Shown: positions 38,914 through 46,775 of the stretch, piece by piece
Layout of the letters: every line of letters starts with the position of its first letter
Position numbering within the stretch: position 1 is the first letter of the stretch
Assembly (NCBI RefSeq): GCF_025151385.1
Contig: NZ_CP102287.1
Span: 806,001-870,000 of the forward strand
Reading direction: 5' to 3'
Source of the DNA: Hoylesella buccalis ATCC 35310
GTDB lineage: Bacteria > Bacteroidota > Bacteroidia > Bacteroidales > Bacteroidaceae
Length of the DNA stretch: 64,000 nucleotides
Program-made: the position numbers and the translations under genes
The notes under the pieces: generated by a model
Databases searched by the model: none
Told to the model about the DNA's origin: nothing
The model's input: only the letters and a program-made list of their open reading frames with translations

Positions 38914-39202
38914 AATAGCTATAATTATTCTCTACCAACCTTTCCAAGTCCGATTCCTTATAAAGTATCTTCCCCGCGAACTGTGTGTAGGGAATAATCT
39001 TCCTGTCCCGATAGTCCTGCAAAGTACGAGGGCTGATATACAGCCGCTCGCATACTTCCTTGCTCGTCAGGAAATGCTCACCTCCAAACAGCGGTTTGTG
39101 TGTCTGTGCCACTTCCTTTATCCGTCTGTTCACTCCTTCAAGTGCGGACAGCACCCCCTGCATATCATCCGCTTCCATGTTCAAGTCCTTTACTGATTCC
39201 AT
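38912..39202 (-). CDS. Helix-turn-helix protein (excisionase-like) 1
   Basis: Protein of 96 residues. The C-terminal half has the MerR/excisionase winged-helix signature: FLTSKEVCERLYISPRTLQD, YRDRKIIPYTQFAGKILY, then KESDLERLVE. The N-terminal third is a short coiled-coil-like stretch. Pairs of such proteins are standard in Bacteroidota mobilizable elements, where they control excision and gene expression. It follows the next HTH gene after 12 bases on the same transcript. Confidence 0.85.
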   Translation of the reverse strand: MESVKDLNMEADDMQGVLSALEGVNRRIKEVAQTHKPLFGGEHFLTSKEVCERLYISPRTLQDYRDRKIIPYTQFAGKILYKESDLERLVENNYSY

Positions 39203-39214
39203 AATACCCTTGTC

Positions 39215-39517
39215 TTATTTGTTATTCTTTATTCTGTCTGTTTTTGTCTTCTCCGATTTAGTCTGCAACAGCCGCTCCACGTCCTCACGCTTGTAATAGC
39301 ACTTGTGCCCGATCTGTGAGAAGGGCAGCACGCCCGTATCACGGTAATGCTGCAAGGTGCGCTTGCTGATATTAAGCAACTTGCATACATCGCCGTTGTG
39401 CAGCCAATCGGTGTGCTGACTCTGTTCTCCGAAAGCTTTGTGGCAGGTCTCGGCAAGACTGAGTATCTCGTTCCTCAGTTTTGCCCAGTTTGAATCCGTA
39501 ATGATAAAATATCCCAT
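39215..39517 (-). CDS. Helix-turn-helix protein (excisionase-like) 2
   Basis: Protein of 100 residues from the ATG at 39517 (MGYFIITDSNW); the frame is open 23 codons further but those are Lys/Asn-rich and unlikely to be coding. The HTH (GDVCKLLNISKRTLQHYRD, then GVLPFSQIGHKCYYKRED) parallels that of its neighbour, so the two are diverged paralogues. The promoter at 39584-39614 is the best consensus match in this part of the island. Confidence 0.82.
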   Translation of the reverse strand: MGYFIITDSNWAKLRNEILSLAETCHKAFGEQSQHTDWLHNGDVCKLLNISKRTLQHYRDTGVLPFSQIGHKCYYKREDVERLLQTKSEKTKTDRIKNNK

Positions 39518-39583
39518 AATTCTATTGTTGTTTTGTTTGTACTTCCTTTTCTTGTCTTGTGCTTCACCGCACGTTTCTGCCTG

Positions 39584-39614
39584 CAAAAGTAGGGAGTGTT
39601 AGTCATACTTCAAA
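39584..39614 (-). promoter_or_regulatory. Promoter of the HTH pair
   Basis: On the minus strand: TTTG (39614-39611), exactly 19 bases, TACTTTTG (39591-39584). This is a full Bacteroidota promoter, with a leader of about 60 nt. The remaining gap up to 39950 shows no supported gene. Confidence 0.75.
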
Positions 39615-39950
39615 GCACAAGGGAACAGTAGGGAAATACCGGGAAAAACAATGAAAGGACAAAAGGATTGTCGCTCTCTTCTTTTTGCCTCTTTACTCCA
39701 TTTTATCATATCCTTTTAGCCGATGCAATACTATGCAGAATGGAACAAATAAGCACCTGCCTTTCTTGCATCTCTTACGCATTTATCTTCTTGTTTGGGG
39801 CTTAAATCCATGCTTTCCGACTGTTTCCTGTCAAAAGTTCGTGAGAAATTCATTGCCAATTTGCGCAACATTATGCAAGCACTCTCCGAATGCTTGGAAC
39901 TTTCCCATTCTCTTCATAACTTCACTCTCGGAAACAAAAACAGGCATATA

Positions 39951-41258
39951 ATGAAAACAAGCGCAGATAAAGGCAATTCAGTGGGCGAAAATAATACGCC
40001 CAAGCAAAGGAAGACTTCCTCCAAAAATGGTGAGATAGAAACCTATCTCTCCTCCTATTATAAGTTCAGATATAACACGATATTAGGTAGAACCGAATAC
40101 AGGTGCAAGGACGATGCTCACTTTTCAAAAGTGGGTCGCTATGAAATCAATACGCTTCGAAGGGAGATAGATAACGACATCGGGATAATAACCTCTTCCG
40201 ACAACCTCTATTCCATTATAGAGAGCAGCTTCTCGCCACGCATCAATCCAATACAAGAGTATTTCAAAGCGTTGCCCTTGCTGGATATAGGCAGTAGTTG
40301 TGGTAACACTGACGAATACAATAGTTGCTGCAATGCCTTCTCTCTTTCACTGAAAGCCATTCCCGAACTGGCAGGTTGTGTTGTGGTGCGCAATCACGAA
40401 AAATGGCTACTATATCTTACAAAATGGCTCGTGGCAGTAGTCGCCTACGCTATGGACGACCGTGAGTGCCGTAACCATACCTGTCTCGTGCTGACAGGCG
40501 AGCAGGGCAAGTTCAAGACAACATTCCTTGACTTGCTTTGTCCTCCTGCTCTGCATGGTTACAGCTACACGGGCAAGATATATCCGCAGGAGAAGGACAC
40601 ACTTACCTATATCGGGCAAAACCTCATCGTAAACATTGATGACCAGCTCAAAGCCCTCAACAAGCGTGACGAAAACGAACTCAAAAACCTTATTACCTGC
40701 CCGATGGTCAAGTATCGTATGCCCTACGACAAGTATGTGGAGGAATATCCACACTTAGCGAGCTTCGTTGCATAGGTAAATGGTAACGACTTCCTTACCG
40801 ACCCCACAGGCAGCAGGCGTTTTCTTCCCTTTGAGGTGTTTTCCATTGACATTGAGCGTGCAAAGGCAATATCTATGGATAATGTCTATGCCGAAACGAA
40901 AGCCTTGTTAAACGCAGGCTTTCGCTATTGGTTTGACGATGATGAAATCACGGAACTATACAGGGAGAGCGAAGACTTCCAAGTACAGACCGCAGAAATG
41001 GAACTGCTGCTCCGTTGCTTTGAGAAGCCAGCGGAGGATAATCCCAACTGTACCTATATGACCACCACCGAGATAATCACCTACTTGAGACTTTATACGC
41101 ATCATCCCTTGTCCTTAAAGCATATGGGCGAAGCCCTGAAAAGGGCAGGCTTTGAGAAAGTGAGCAAGAGGCGTGAGGGCGGCAGTCCAATCTATGTATA
41201 TAAGGTAAGGAAGATTCTCCCTTGTCCCTTGCCAAGTTATTGCATCAACCAAATGTAG
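39951..41258 (+). pseudogene. VirE/VapE-type ATPase gene interrupted by an amber codon
   Basis: The frame begins at the ATG at 39951 (MKTSADKGN) and runs 274 codons to TAG at 40773-40775, then continues in the same frame for 161 codons to 41258. Relatives have Ser at that position (SFVAxVNGNDFLTDPTGSRR). The first part contains the P-loop LTGEQGKFKTTF and Walker B LIVNIDD; the second the conserved TGSRRFLPFEV. This family (VirE/DUF3874) acts in element replication. One base change explains the stop, so the gene may be recently inactivated, may give a truncated product, or may be read through by a suppressor tRNA. Confidence 0.8.
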
Positions 41259-41482
41259 TAGCCGTATGTTGTAAGTTCGTAGTATGACTTTGTACTACAA
41301 AATATATTGAAAATCAATTACTTAACTTAAAATAGTATGTAGTAAGAAGAAAGATGAAAAAGTTTGGAGGGGAAAAACTTCTGAAAAGAGAATTTCTTTC
41401 AATAATCATTCAATTACCATTCAAATACACCATTGTCATTCAAACAAAAATGATTCAATCCATTCAATTAAAACATATCACA

Positions 41483-42484
41483 ATGAAAGAAGATTTATCA
41501 CGCATCAAGCGATACCCCATCGTGGAGTATCTTGAAAGGATAGGCATCAAGCCTGTACGCAGAACACCAGTCTATGCGTTGTACCGCTCACCGCTGCGTG
41601 CAGAAACACATCCGAGTTTCAAGGTGGACACAGAGAAGAACCTTTGGATAGACTATGCCGAAGGCAGGGGCGGAAGTATCATCGACCTCTGTATGCGCTT
41701 GGAGAGCTGCACGCTATCGGAAGCCATCCACCGTTTGGGACAGAACGCTTTCGATAATATAACATGTAGTTCTCGTAAAAACTTCGTGCCTAATAATTTA
41801 CAACCTACGATGGCTGCAAACGAGACAAGGAAACTGATAAGCATATCAGACACCTTGCCGCCACATTTGCGGGAGTATCTTACAAAGATACGCTGCATTG
41901 ATTTGGAAAAGGCAACGCCATTTCTTAAATGTATCAGTTACGAGGTAAGGGGCAGGCGCTATCAAGCCATTGGCTTTGCCAACCTGTTGGGAGGATATGA
42001 GCTCCGAGACAATCACTCGTTCAAGGGAACGATAGCTCCGAAGGACATTACTCTGATATTTACGGACAAACAGACAGAACACGCAATAGACAAGCCACTG
42101 CCTGTATGTGTGTTTGAAGGATTTATGGATTTCCTTTCTTTTCTTTCAATGAAAGAGGAGATAGCCAGCCACTGCCTTGTGATGAACTCCGTAAGCAATG
42201 TGGCAAGGACTGTTCGCTATCTGAACGACCGACACCTGCCCCATATCCGTGCCTTCCTTGATAATGATGAAGCAGGACGGAGGGCAACCAATGATTTCGT
42301 CAAGGCAGGTTTCAAGGTGGAGGATATGTCCATACATTACAAAGGCTTCAAAGACCTCAACGAGTTTCATGTCTGCCGTATGCGTAAACAGGAGCAGCAG
42401 AAAGTGCAGGAACGGACACGGATGACGGTTACGGAGCAAAAGGAAAGTAAGAAATCAAAACAAGTCAAACATAAAATTAGATAG
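41483..42484 (+). CDS. Primase-like TOPRIM protein
   Basis: Protein of 333 residues from the ATG at 41483 (MKEDLSRIKRYPIVEYL); the open frame further upstream is Ile/Lys-rich and unlikely to be coding. The N-terminal domain resembles the CHC2 primase zinc domain without its cysteines (YRSPLRAETHPSFKVD, then GGSIIDLCM). The TOPRIM domain has CVFEGFMDFLS and AFLDNDEAGRRA, with Glu and Asp residues for metal binding. It probably primes replication of the excised circle. DUF3408 follows after 4 bases. Confidence 0.85.
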   Translation: MKEDLSRIKRYPIVEYLERIGIKPVRRTPVYALYRSPLRAETHPSFKVDTEKNLWIDYAEGRGGSIIDLCMRLESCTLSEAIHRLGQNAFDNITCSSRKNFVPNNLQPTMAANETRKLISISDTLPPHLREYLTKIRCIDLEKATPFLKCISYEVRGRRYQAIGFANLLGGYELRDNHSFKGTIAPKDITLIFTDKQTEHAIDKPLPVCVFEGFMDFLSFLSMKEEIASHCLVMNSVSNVARTVRYLNDRHLPHIRAFLDNDEAGRRATNDFVKAGFKVEDMSIHYKGFKDLNEFHVCRMRKQEQQKVQERTRMTVTEQKESKKSKQVKHKIR

Positions 42485-42488
42485 CGAA

Positions 42489-42923
42489 ATGGAAAATAAA
42501 ACAAAGACAACGGACAAAGATTTTTCATGGTTTTTGGGTGTGGAAGATAAAACTGAGTACGAATCTACTCCACAGAAAGGGAATGAGGTTCCTGAAATAG
42601 AAAGACCAACTAACGAACAGTACACAGAGAACACTGCGCACTCTGAACCTGCGCAGCATACAGAGAACGCAACCGTTCAAAGGCGCATCAGTGCCAAAAA
42701 GAGAAAGGAGACGCTCGAAGCCTACAAGCAGGCCTACCTTGTTCCAACAAAACTAAGCAACCGAAAAGCGGTCTATCTGAGCAGGGAAACGCAGGAACGT
42801 GCCGACTTTATCGTGCGCAGGTTAGGCGACAGGGGCAGCAACCTTTCAAGTTTCGTGGAGAACATCGTGCGCATTCATTTGGAGGAGTATGGTGAGGACA
42901 TAGAGAAGTGGAGAAAGCTGTGA
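42489..42923 (+). CDS. DUF3408 family protein
   Basis: Protein of 144 residues. The N-terminal 70 are acidic, polar and low complexity. The C-terminal domain (about 80-144: YLSRETQERADFIVRRLG, NLSSFVENIVRIHLEEY) is the DUF3408 ribbon-helix-helix-like fold common beside mobilization genes of Bacteroidota elements. It probably binds DNA near oriT or regulates the mob genes. It sits just before the putative oriT. Confidence 0.85.
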   Translation: MENKTKTTDKDFSWFLGVEDKTEYESTPQKGNEVPEIERPTNEQYTENTAHSEPAQHTENATVQRRISAKKRKETLEAYKQAYLVPTKLSNRKAVYLSRETQERADFIVRRLGDRGSNLSSFVENIVRIHLEEYGEDIEKWRKL

Positions 42924-43129
42924 GGCACAGGAAAAGGGGGCGAGGACTTTTGGGAAAAGGGGATATTATTCCACTCAAAACCCTCAACCCTTTTTTAGAG
43001 AACATAACAACAGACATTTGTCAAACATACTGAATGATGGGAACACCACGAACGCAGTTAAACACAGAATGCACGGCATTCACTTTTCGGCAGCAAAACG
43101 CCTTGTGCGTTAACGTTTCGTTAGCTGAT

Positions 43130-43215
43130 ATTGCAAGACGTCAGTTTGTACCCACAAACTGCTCTTGCTCCCCTCGTCAGACTGTCGGGGAGATTAGACC
43201 GTAATCACTCCGTTC
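43130..43215 (+). other. Putative origin of transfer (oriT)
   Basis: In the 362-base gap before mobC, a perfect hairpin AGTTTGT-ACCC-ACAAACT (43143-43160) is followed at once by GCTCTTGCTCCCC, and then by a CCCC/GGGG hairpin. An inverted repeat followed by a nick region next to MobC and relaxase genes is the typical oriT layout. The rest of the gap (42924-43129) has no ORF that I support. Confidence 0.5.
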
Positions 43216-43285
43216 TCATCGGTCAGTGTTCGGGAATTAAGCAACAACGAATCATCTACAATGATTAACTTTCAAAAAAACTTAT

Positions 43286-43711
43286 ATGAGCAGATACAAA
43301 GGAAAATCTGCCCGATGGCAGCAACAGGATAAGGAAGGGCAGCAGATGAAGAAGACGGAGTTCATCAAGGTAAGATGCACCTTAGAGGAAAAGCAACGTA
43401 TCAAGTCAAAAGCGGAAAGCACGGGACGGAAGTTCTCTGACTACTGCCGTGAGATACTCCTTAACGGAGAAGTAACAGCCGTTCCCAGGATGACAGACAA
43501 TGAGAGGGAAGCCATTGCCATTCTCCAGCATACAGGAAGGTTCTACGGGCAGATTTCCAATCTCATCAAAGTCAAGGATGAAAGGTGGCTATTCATCACT
43601 AAGAACCTTTCGCTATGTGCCAAAGAGGCATTTAAGCGGTTTTACGACCCGCATTTTCGGGTGGATGATGAAATATATAAGGTCTTAAATCTAACAAGAA
43701 ATGATAGGTAA
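43286..43711 (+). CDS. mobC: Mobilization accessory protein MobC
   Basis: Relaxosome accessory protein of 141 residues. An N-terminal ribbon-helix-helix (KKTEFIKVRCTLEEKQRIK, then SKAESTGRKFSDYCREILL) binds DNA near oriT; the C-terminal part (REAIAILQHTGRFYGQISNL) is the conserved MobC segment. An alternative start is the Met at codon 21 (43346). It overlaps the relaxase gene by 11 bases. Confidence 0.88.
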   Translation: MSRYKGKSARWQQQDKEGQQMKKTEFIKVRCTLEEKQRIKSKAESTGRKFSDYCREILLNGEVTAVPRMTDNEREAIAILQHTGRFYGQISNLIKVKDERWLFITKNLSLCAKEAFKRFYDPHFRVDDEIYKVLNLTRNDR

Positions 43712-44762
43712 ATGCAAGGCGATAGCGCACGGCAGCACGGCTTTGGACTATATTTTCAGGGAAGGTAAACTCGGTAGTCGGCTTGCATTCCACAATCTTT
43801 GCAGCAGAGATTCAAAGACCATCTACGAGGAAATGAAAGTGGTCAGTGACTACAACAGCCGTTGCAGGAACAAGTTTCTCCGTATCGAAATCGGTATCGC
43901 ACCGCAGGACGAGAAAAGACTGCCTGTGTCCGAACTTATGTGGATTGCTCATTTGTTTGCCAAGCGAATGGGACTCGACAACCACCAATGGGTGGCGGTA
44001 ACGCACAAGGACACCGATAACAGACATATTCACATCATTGCGAACCGTATCAGTCTGTATGGAGAAGTCTATGATACTACTTTTGTGAGCAATAGGGCAG
44101 CAAAAGTGGCGGAGGAAATAAGCAGAGAGAAAGGCTTGACCATTGCAAAGGAGGTCAAGGCAGAAAAGAAATATCAAAAGACAAAAGCAAGTCCAACGAG
44201 AGAGCAAACCAAGAAAGAGGTTCAGCAAATCTGTTATTCCTTGCTTGACAAGTACAAAGGAACAGGTATCACGGGACACTCCATGTTCCTTTACGAGTTG
44301 AACAAGAAGGGCATTATTATAGAGCGTATGAAGAACAAGCAGGGCAAGGTCTATGGCTTGAAGTTCTCATACGCAGGGCAATCCTTCAAGGCTTCCGAAA
44401 TTGGCAGGGAATTCGGCTACCGTTCTTTGCAAAAGAATTTTGAACCAACTAACAAGGAAGAACCAAAGAAACCACATCAAACAGTACAAGAGCCGACAGA
44501 AAACAACAAACAATCTGATACAGGTTATCAGCTTGTACCCAAAAGCCGTTCCACTGTCTCACGAGACAATGATACCCCACGAGTGCAGAACTCCATTGGT
44601 GCAGTGGCAGACACCATTGTTAGCGCAGCCGATGAAGTTGTGGAAGGGTTAGGCGATTTGATTACACCAAGTACACTAGGCTATGACTTAACCGAAGCTG
44701 CATGGCAGCGCAAACTCAGATACCAAGCTAACAGAAAGAAGAAACGTGGAAGGGGAATATAA
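43701..44762 (+). CDS. mobA: Relaxase (MobA/VirD2 type)
   Basis: Protein of 353 residues with the PF03432 relaxase domain in the N-terminal 200. The candidate nucleophile is the Tyr in STALDYIF near residue 17, and the metal-binding three-His motif is HKDTDNRHIHIIANRI near residue 100. The C-terminal 120 residues are polar and could bind a coupling protein. With mobC and oriT it gives mobilization by a helper conjugative element. It is the last intact gene before the right end. Confidence 0.92.
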   Translation: MIGKCKAIAHGSTALDYIFREGKLGSRLAFHNLCSRDSKTIYEEMKVVSDYNSRCRNKFLRIEIGIAPQDEKRLPVSELMWIAHLFAKRMGLDNHQWVAVTHKDTDNRHIHIIANRISLYGEVYDTTFVSNRAAKVAEEISREKGLTIAKEVKAEKKYQKTKASPTREQTKKEVQQICYSLLDKYKGTGITGHSMFLYELNKKGIIIERMKNKQGKVYGLKFSYAGQSFKASEIGREFGYRSLQKNFEPTNKEEPKKPHQTVQEPTENNKQSDTGYQLVPKSRSTVSRDNDTPRVQNSIGAVADTIVSAADEVVEGLGDLITPSTLGYDLTEAAWQRKLRYQANRKKKRGRGI

Positions 44763-44808
44763 ACATAGCAGCATACAAAAAGTGCAGAATAAAGAATATC
44801 TCATCAAA

Positions 44809-44863
44809 AACGCTTGTTATTCGGTAACAAAGTATTATCTTTGCAAACGGAATAACAAGCGTT
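44809..44863. promoter_or_regulatory. Right-end 14-bp inverted repeat enclosing an outward promoter
   Basis: AACGCTTGTTATTC (44809-44822) and its exact complement (44850-44863) flank a -7 element TATCTTTG (44836-44843) that points out of the element. In an excised circle this promoter would face the left end and integrase 1. GTTACC-type sites occur at 44823-44828, 44914-44920 and 44940-44945. The 44763-45380 stretch otherwise holds only a poorly supported 125-codon frame and the junction. Confidence 0.55.
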
Positions 44864-44991
44864 CTTTGTTAGGCAGAAAACAGCGAAGCCAAGTAGCTCG
44901 CTCGTTTCCAAATCGTTACCAGTTTAGTTGTACAAACAAGGTAACTTCTTTATTTTCAATTAGATACATTTTAATAATTATCTTAGACTGC

Positions 44992-45013
44992 AAAAGCATG
45001 CAGATTGCCGGTT
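44992..45013 (+). repeat. Single 22-nt unit beyond the island
   Basis: AAAAGCATGCAGATTG-N5-T matches the array consensus and differs by one base, within its first 16, from the unit at 18764 on the other side of the island. The 22 bases before it are a weak further match. It suggests that the island split array B. Confidence 0.5.
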
Positions 45014-45346
45014 TATTCTGCGTAAATGAGGCAAAAGATGATGATTTCAGGATTTTGAACACCCTAAACATTCTCCTATTTTCTCTATTTTGCGATTTTA
45101 TTTTGTCAAAGAAAACGAATTGATTTAACAAACAAAAGGTTTGTTAACACATTCGAATGGCGATGGTGAATAATCAGCTATCATTCCAAACATAGTCGTC
45201 AAAGGTTGTTTTATTCCTAATAATCGTTGTTTATACAAATATGTGATATTCAGTCTTTCGCAACCAACAACCTTTCATAAATGAGAGAGCCGTGACCATT
45301 AAGATAAATTATTTCTAAATTTGCTTGCTGTGTTCGCAAAAAGAAT

Positions 45347-45354
45347 TATATTTG
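45347..45354 (+). promoter_or_regulatory. Predicted promoter of the hypothetical gene at 45381
   Basis: TATATTTG -7 match, with a TTTG at 45320-45323 at a slightly long spacing of 23. The leader is about 20 nt. Confidence 0.55.
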
Positions 45355-45380
45355 CAGGGCATAATCGAAAGGACCTACTA

Positions 45381-45857
45381 ATGAACGCAACCGAACAAGT
45401 GTACAAGCAGACTGAGTATGCTATTCGCAAGATAGCACAAAAGTTCACGTCAGATGAAACCCCATCACTGGTTACGGATATTCACATCCGAATCTATCAA
45501 GACAGTGGAGAATTACGAGCATTCGATGACGATGAAAACGAGATTACCCGTTGCGTCGTTGAAGAATGGATAGACAATACGGAGGAGAAGTTCTACGAAC
45601 ATGCCGCTGCCATTCTTCGCAAAGTCCTGAAACAACTTCATGAAACGGTTGATCAGATGAATATTCTCAAGCCATTTAGCTTTGTTTTAGAGAATGATGA
45701 ACAAGAGAATATAGCCGAACTATATGTCGCAGACGATGATACCGTGATTATAGGAGGCGACTTGATGAACGATTTAGACAAGGACCTGGATTCTTTTTTG
45801 GCAGATCTTCTGAAAGATGAGAGTAATCAGAAGGAAAAGGATAATCTTCAGAAATAA
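45381..45857 (+). CDS. Conserved hypothetical protein
   Basis: Acidic protein of 158 residues from the ATG at 45381 (MNATEQVYKQTEYA); the open frame 20 codons upstream overlaps the promoter and is unlikely to be translated. No signal peptide or membrane helix. The N-terminal part looks helical, the middle has alternating strands (DIHIRIYQDSGELRAFDDDE), and the C-terminal tail is rich in Asp, Glu and Lys. I do not recognise a domain. It is the first chromosomal gene after the island; the 163 bases after it hold the GH25 promoter. Confidence 0.7.
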   Translation: MNATEQVYKQTEYAIRKIAQKFTSDETPSLVTDIHIRIYQDSGELRAFDDDENEITRCVVEEWIDNTEEKFYEHAAAILRKVLKQLHETVDQMNILKPFSFVLENDEQENIAELYVADDDTVIIGGDLMNDLDKDLDSFLADLLKDESNQKEKDNLQK

Positions 45858-46009
45858 AATTTTCCTTATCACTTTTCAACCATGTTTTCACCGATTCGGG
45901 AATGATTTTGTAAACAACGATTGACACCAAAGAAGCAAATTTTCCACAAAGATACACGCTGACTATATTTTTTTTAGACAACCGGGCGTAAAGATTCTGT
46001 TTTTTATGT

Positions 46010-46017
46010 ATATTTGC
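46010..46017 (+). promoter_or_regulatory. Predicted promoter of the GH25 gene
   Basis: TATATTTG -7 match ending only 4 bases before the ATG at 46022. Transcription would then start at or very near the start codon, suggesting a leaderless or nearly leaderless mRNA. Confidence 0.55.
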
Positions 46018-46021
46018 AGAT

Positions 46022-46750
46022 ATGAAAAGAATCGTTTCATGCGTGATTGCCCTATTCTGCATATTGGCCGTCCATGCCCAATATTTTGACGTACAATGCG
46101 AAGACACATGCTCGCATGTACATGGCATCGACTTGAGCCACTACCAAGGAGAGGTGTTTTGGGAAACAGTAGGTGAAAACACCAAGAACACATACGTCTA
46201 CCTCAAAGCCACTGAAGGCGGTGACAGGATAGACCCTACCTATCAAACCAACATTGAGTTGGCGCATCGCTATGGCCTGAAAGTGGGTTCGTACCACTTC
46301 TTCAGACCTAAGACCAACTTGACGCTCCAACTGCAGAACTTCATGACACAGTGCCGACCTGGTGACCAAGACCTCATTCCCATGATTGACGTAGAAACTC
46401 GCAACGGCTTGTCAACAGAAGCTTTTTGTGACTCTTTGCACAAATTCCTGGGCATGGTGGAAGAAGTTTATCAACAAAAACCACTCATCTACACGGGTGC
46501 CAACTTCTATGACCACAACCTATCTGGACAACTGGACAGTTATCAAATCATGATAGCGCAGTATACCGACCGAGAACCGGTATTGGCAGACGGGCGAGAC
46601 ATTACCATGTGGCAATACACGGGTAAAGGTAGAATCAACGGAATTAATACCTTTGTTGATAAAAGCAGAATGATGGGAAGACACGGACTCAGAGAAATCA
46701 GATTCCGACGAAATGTCACGAACACGAGAAAGTATACATGGATACATTAA
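46022..46750 (+). CDS. Secreted GH25 lysozyme
   Basis: Glycoside hydrolase family 25 muramidase of 242 residues that cuts peptidoglycan. A signal peptide covers about 1-20 (CVIALFCILAVHAQ). The catalytic pattern is present: Asp37 in HGIDLSHYQG, KATEGGDRIDP, the DxE pair in MIDVETRNG and WQYTGKG near the end. The length fits a single-domain GH25 enzyme with a basic C-terminal tail. The next gene starts 25 bases later and may be co-transcribed. Confidence 0.92.
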   Translation: MKRIVSCVIALFCILAVHAQYFDVQCEDTCSHVHGIDLSHYQGEVFWETVGENTKNTYVYLKATEGGDRIDPTYQTNIELAHRYGLKVGSYHFFRPKTNLTLQLQNFMTQCRPGDQDLIPMIDVETRNGLSTEAFCDSLHKFLGMVEEVYQQKPLIYTGANFYDHNLSGQLDSYQIMIAQYTDREPVLADGRDITMWQYTGKGRINGINTFVDKSRMMGRHGLREIRFRRNVTNTRKYTWIH

Positions 46751-46775
46751 CAAACATATACTACACTTTGACAAT

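Larger units (their letters stand above)
18810..44970. mobile_element. Integrated mobilizable island (NBU/Tn4555-like), approximate limits
   Basis: An island of about 26 kb carrying two tyrosine recombinases at the left end and a mobilization module (MobC, relaxase, oriT-like hairpin) at the right end, with no conjugation (tra) genes. It therefore needs a helper element to transfer. Cargo includes AbiE, an envelope sigma-factor regulon and an MBL/protease-NACHT pair. Limits are inferred: GTTACC-type sites occur just inside both ends, array B ends at 18807, and a 22-nt unit of the same family reappears at 44992. Short direct repeats shared by the two ends are AAACGGAATAA (18868 and 44845) and TTAGGCAGAA (18924 and 44869). 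Confidence 0.7.

Noticed and set aside
39685..39950. Open frames upstream of the VirE-type gene
   Set aside because: Cys/Leu-rich composition and overlap with the likely promoter region; the conserved protein start is at 39951.
38690..40775. Possible amber recoding, since TAG interrupts both the IS982 remnant and the VirE-type gene
   Set aside because: The IS982 copy has several other lesions, many genes here end normally in TAG, and prfA (RF1) is intact, so two unrelated mutations are simpler.
44746..45123. Open frame of 125 codons across the right end of the island
   Set aside because: It overlaps the relaxase end, runs through the 14-bp inverted repeat, the outward promoter and the 22-nt unit, and has no recognisable domain; it looks like chance.
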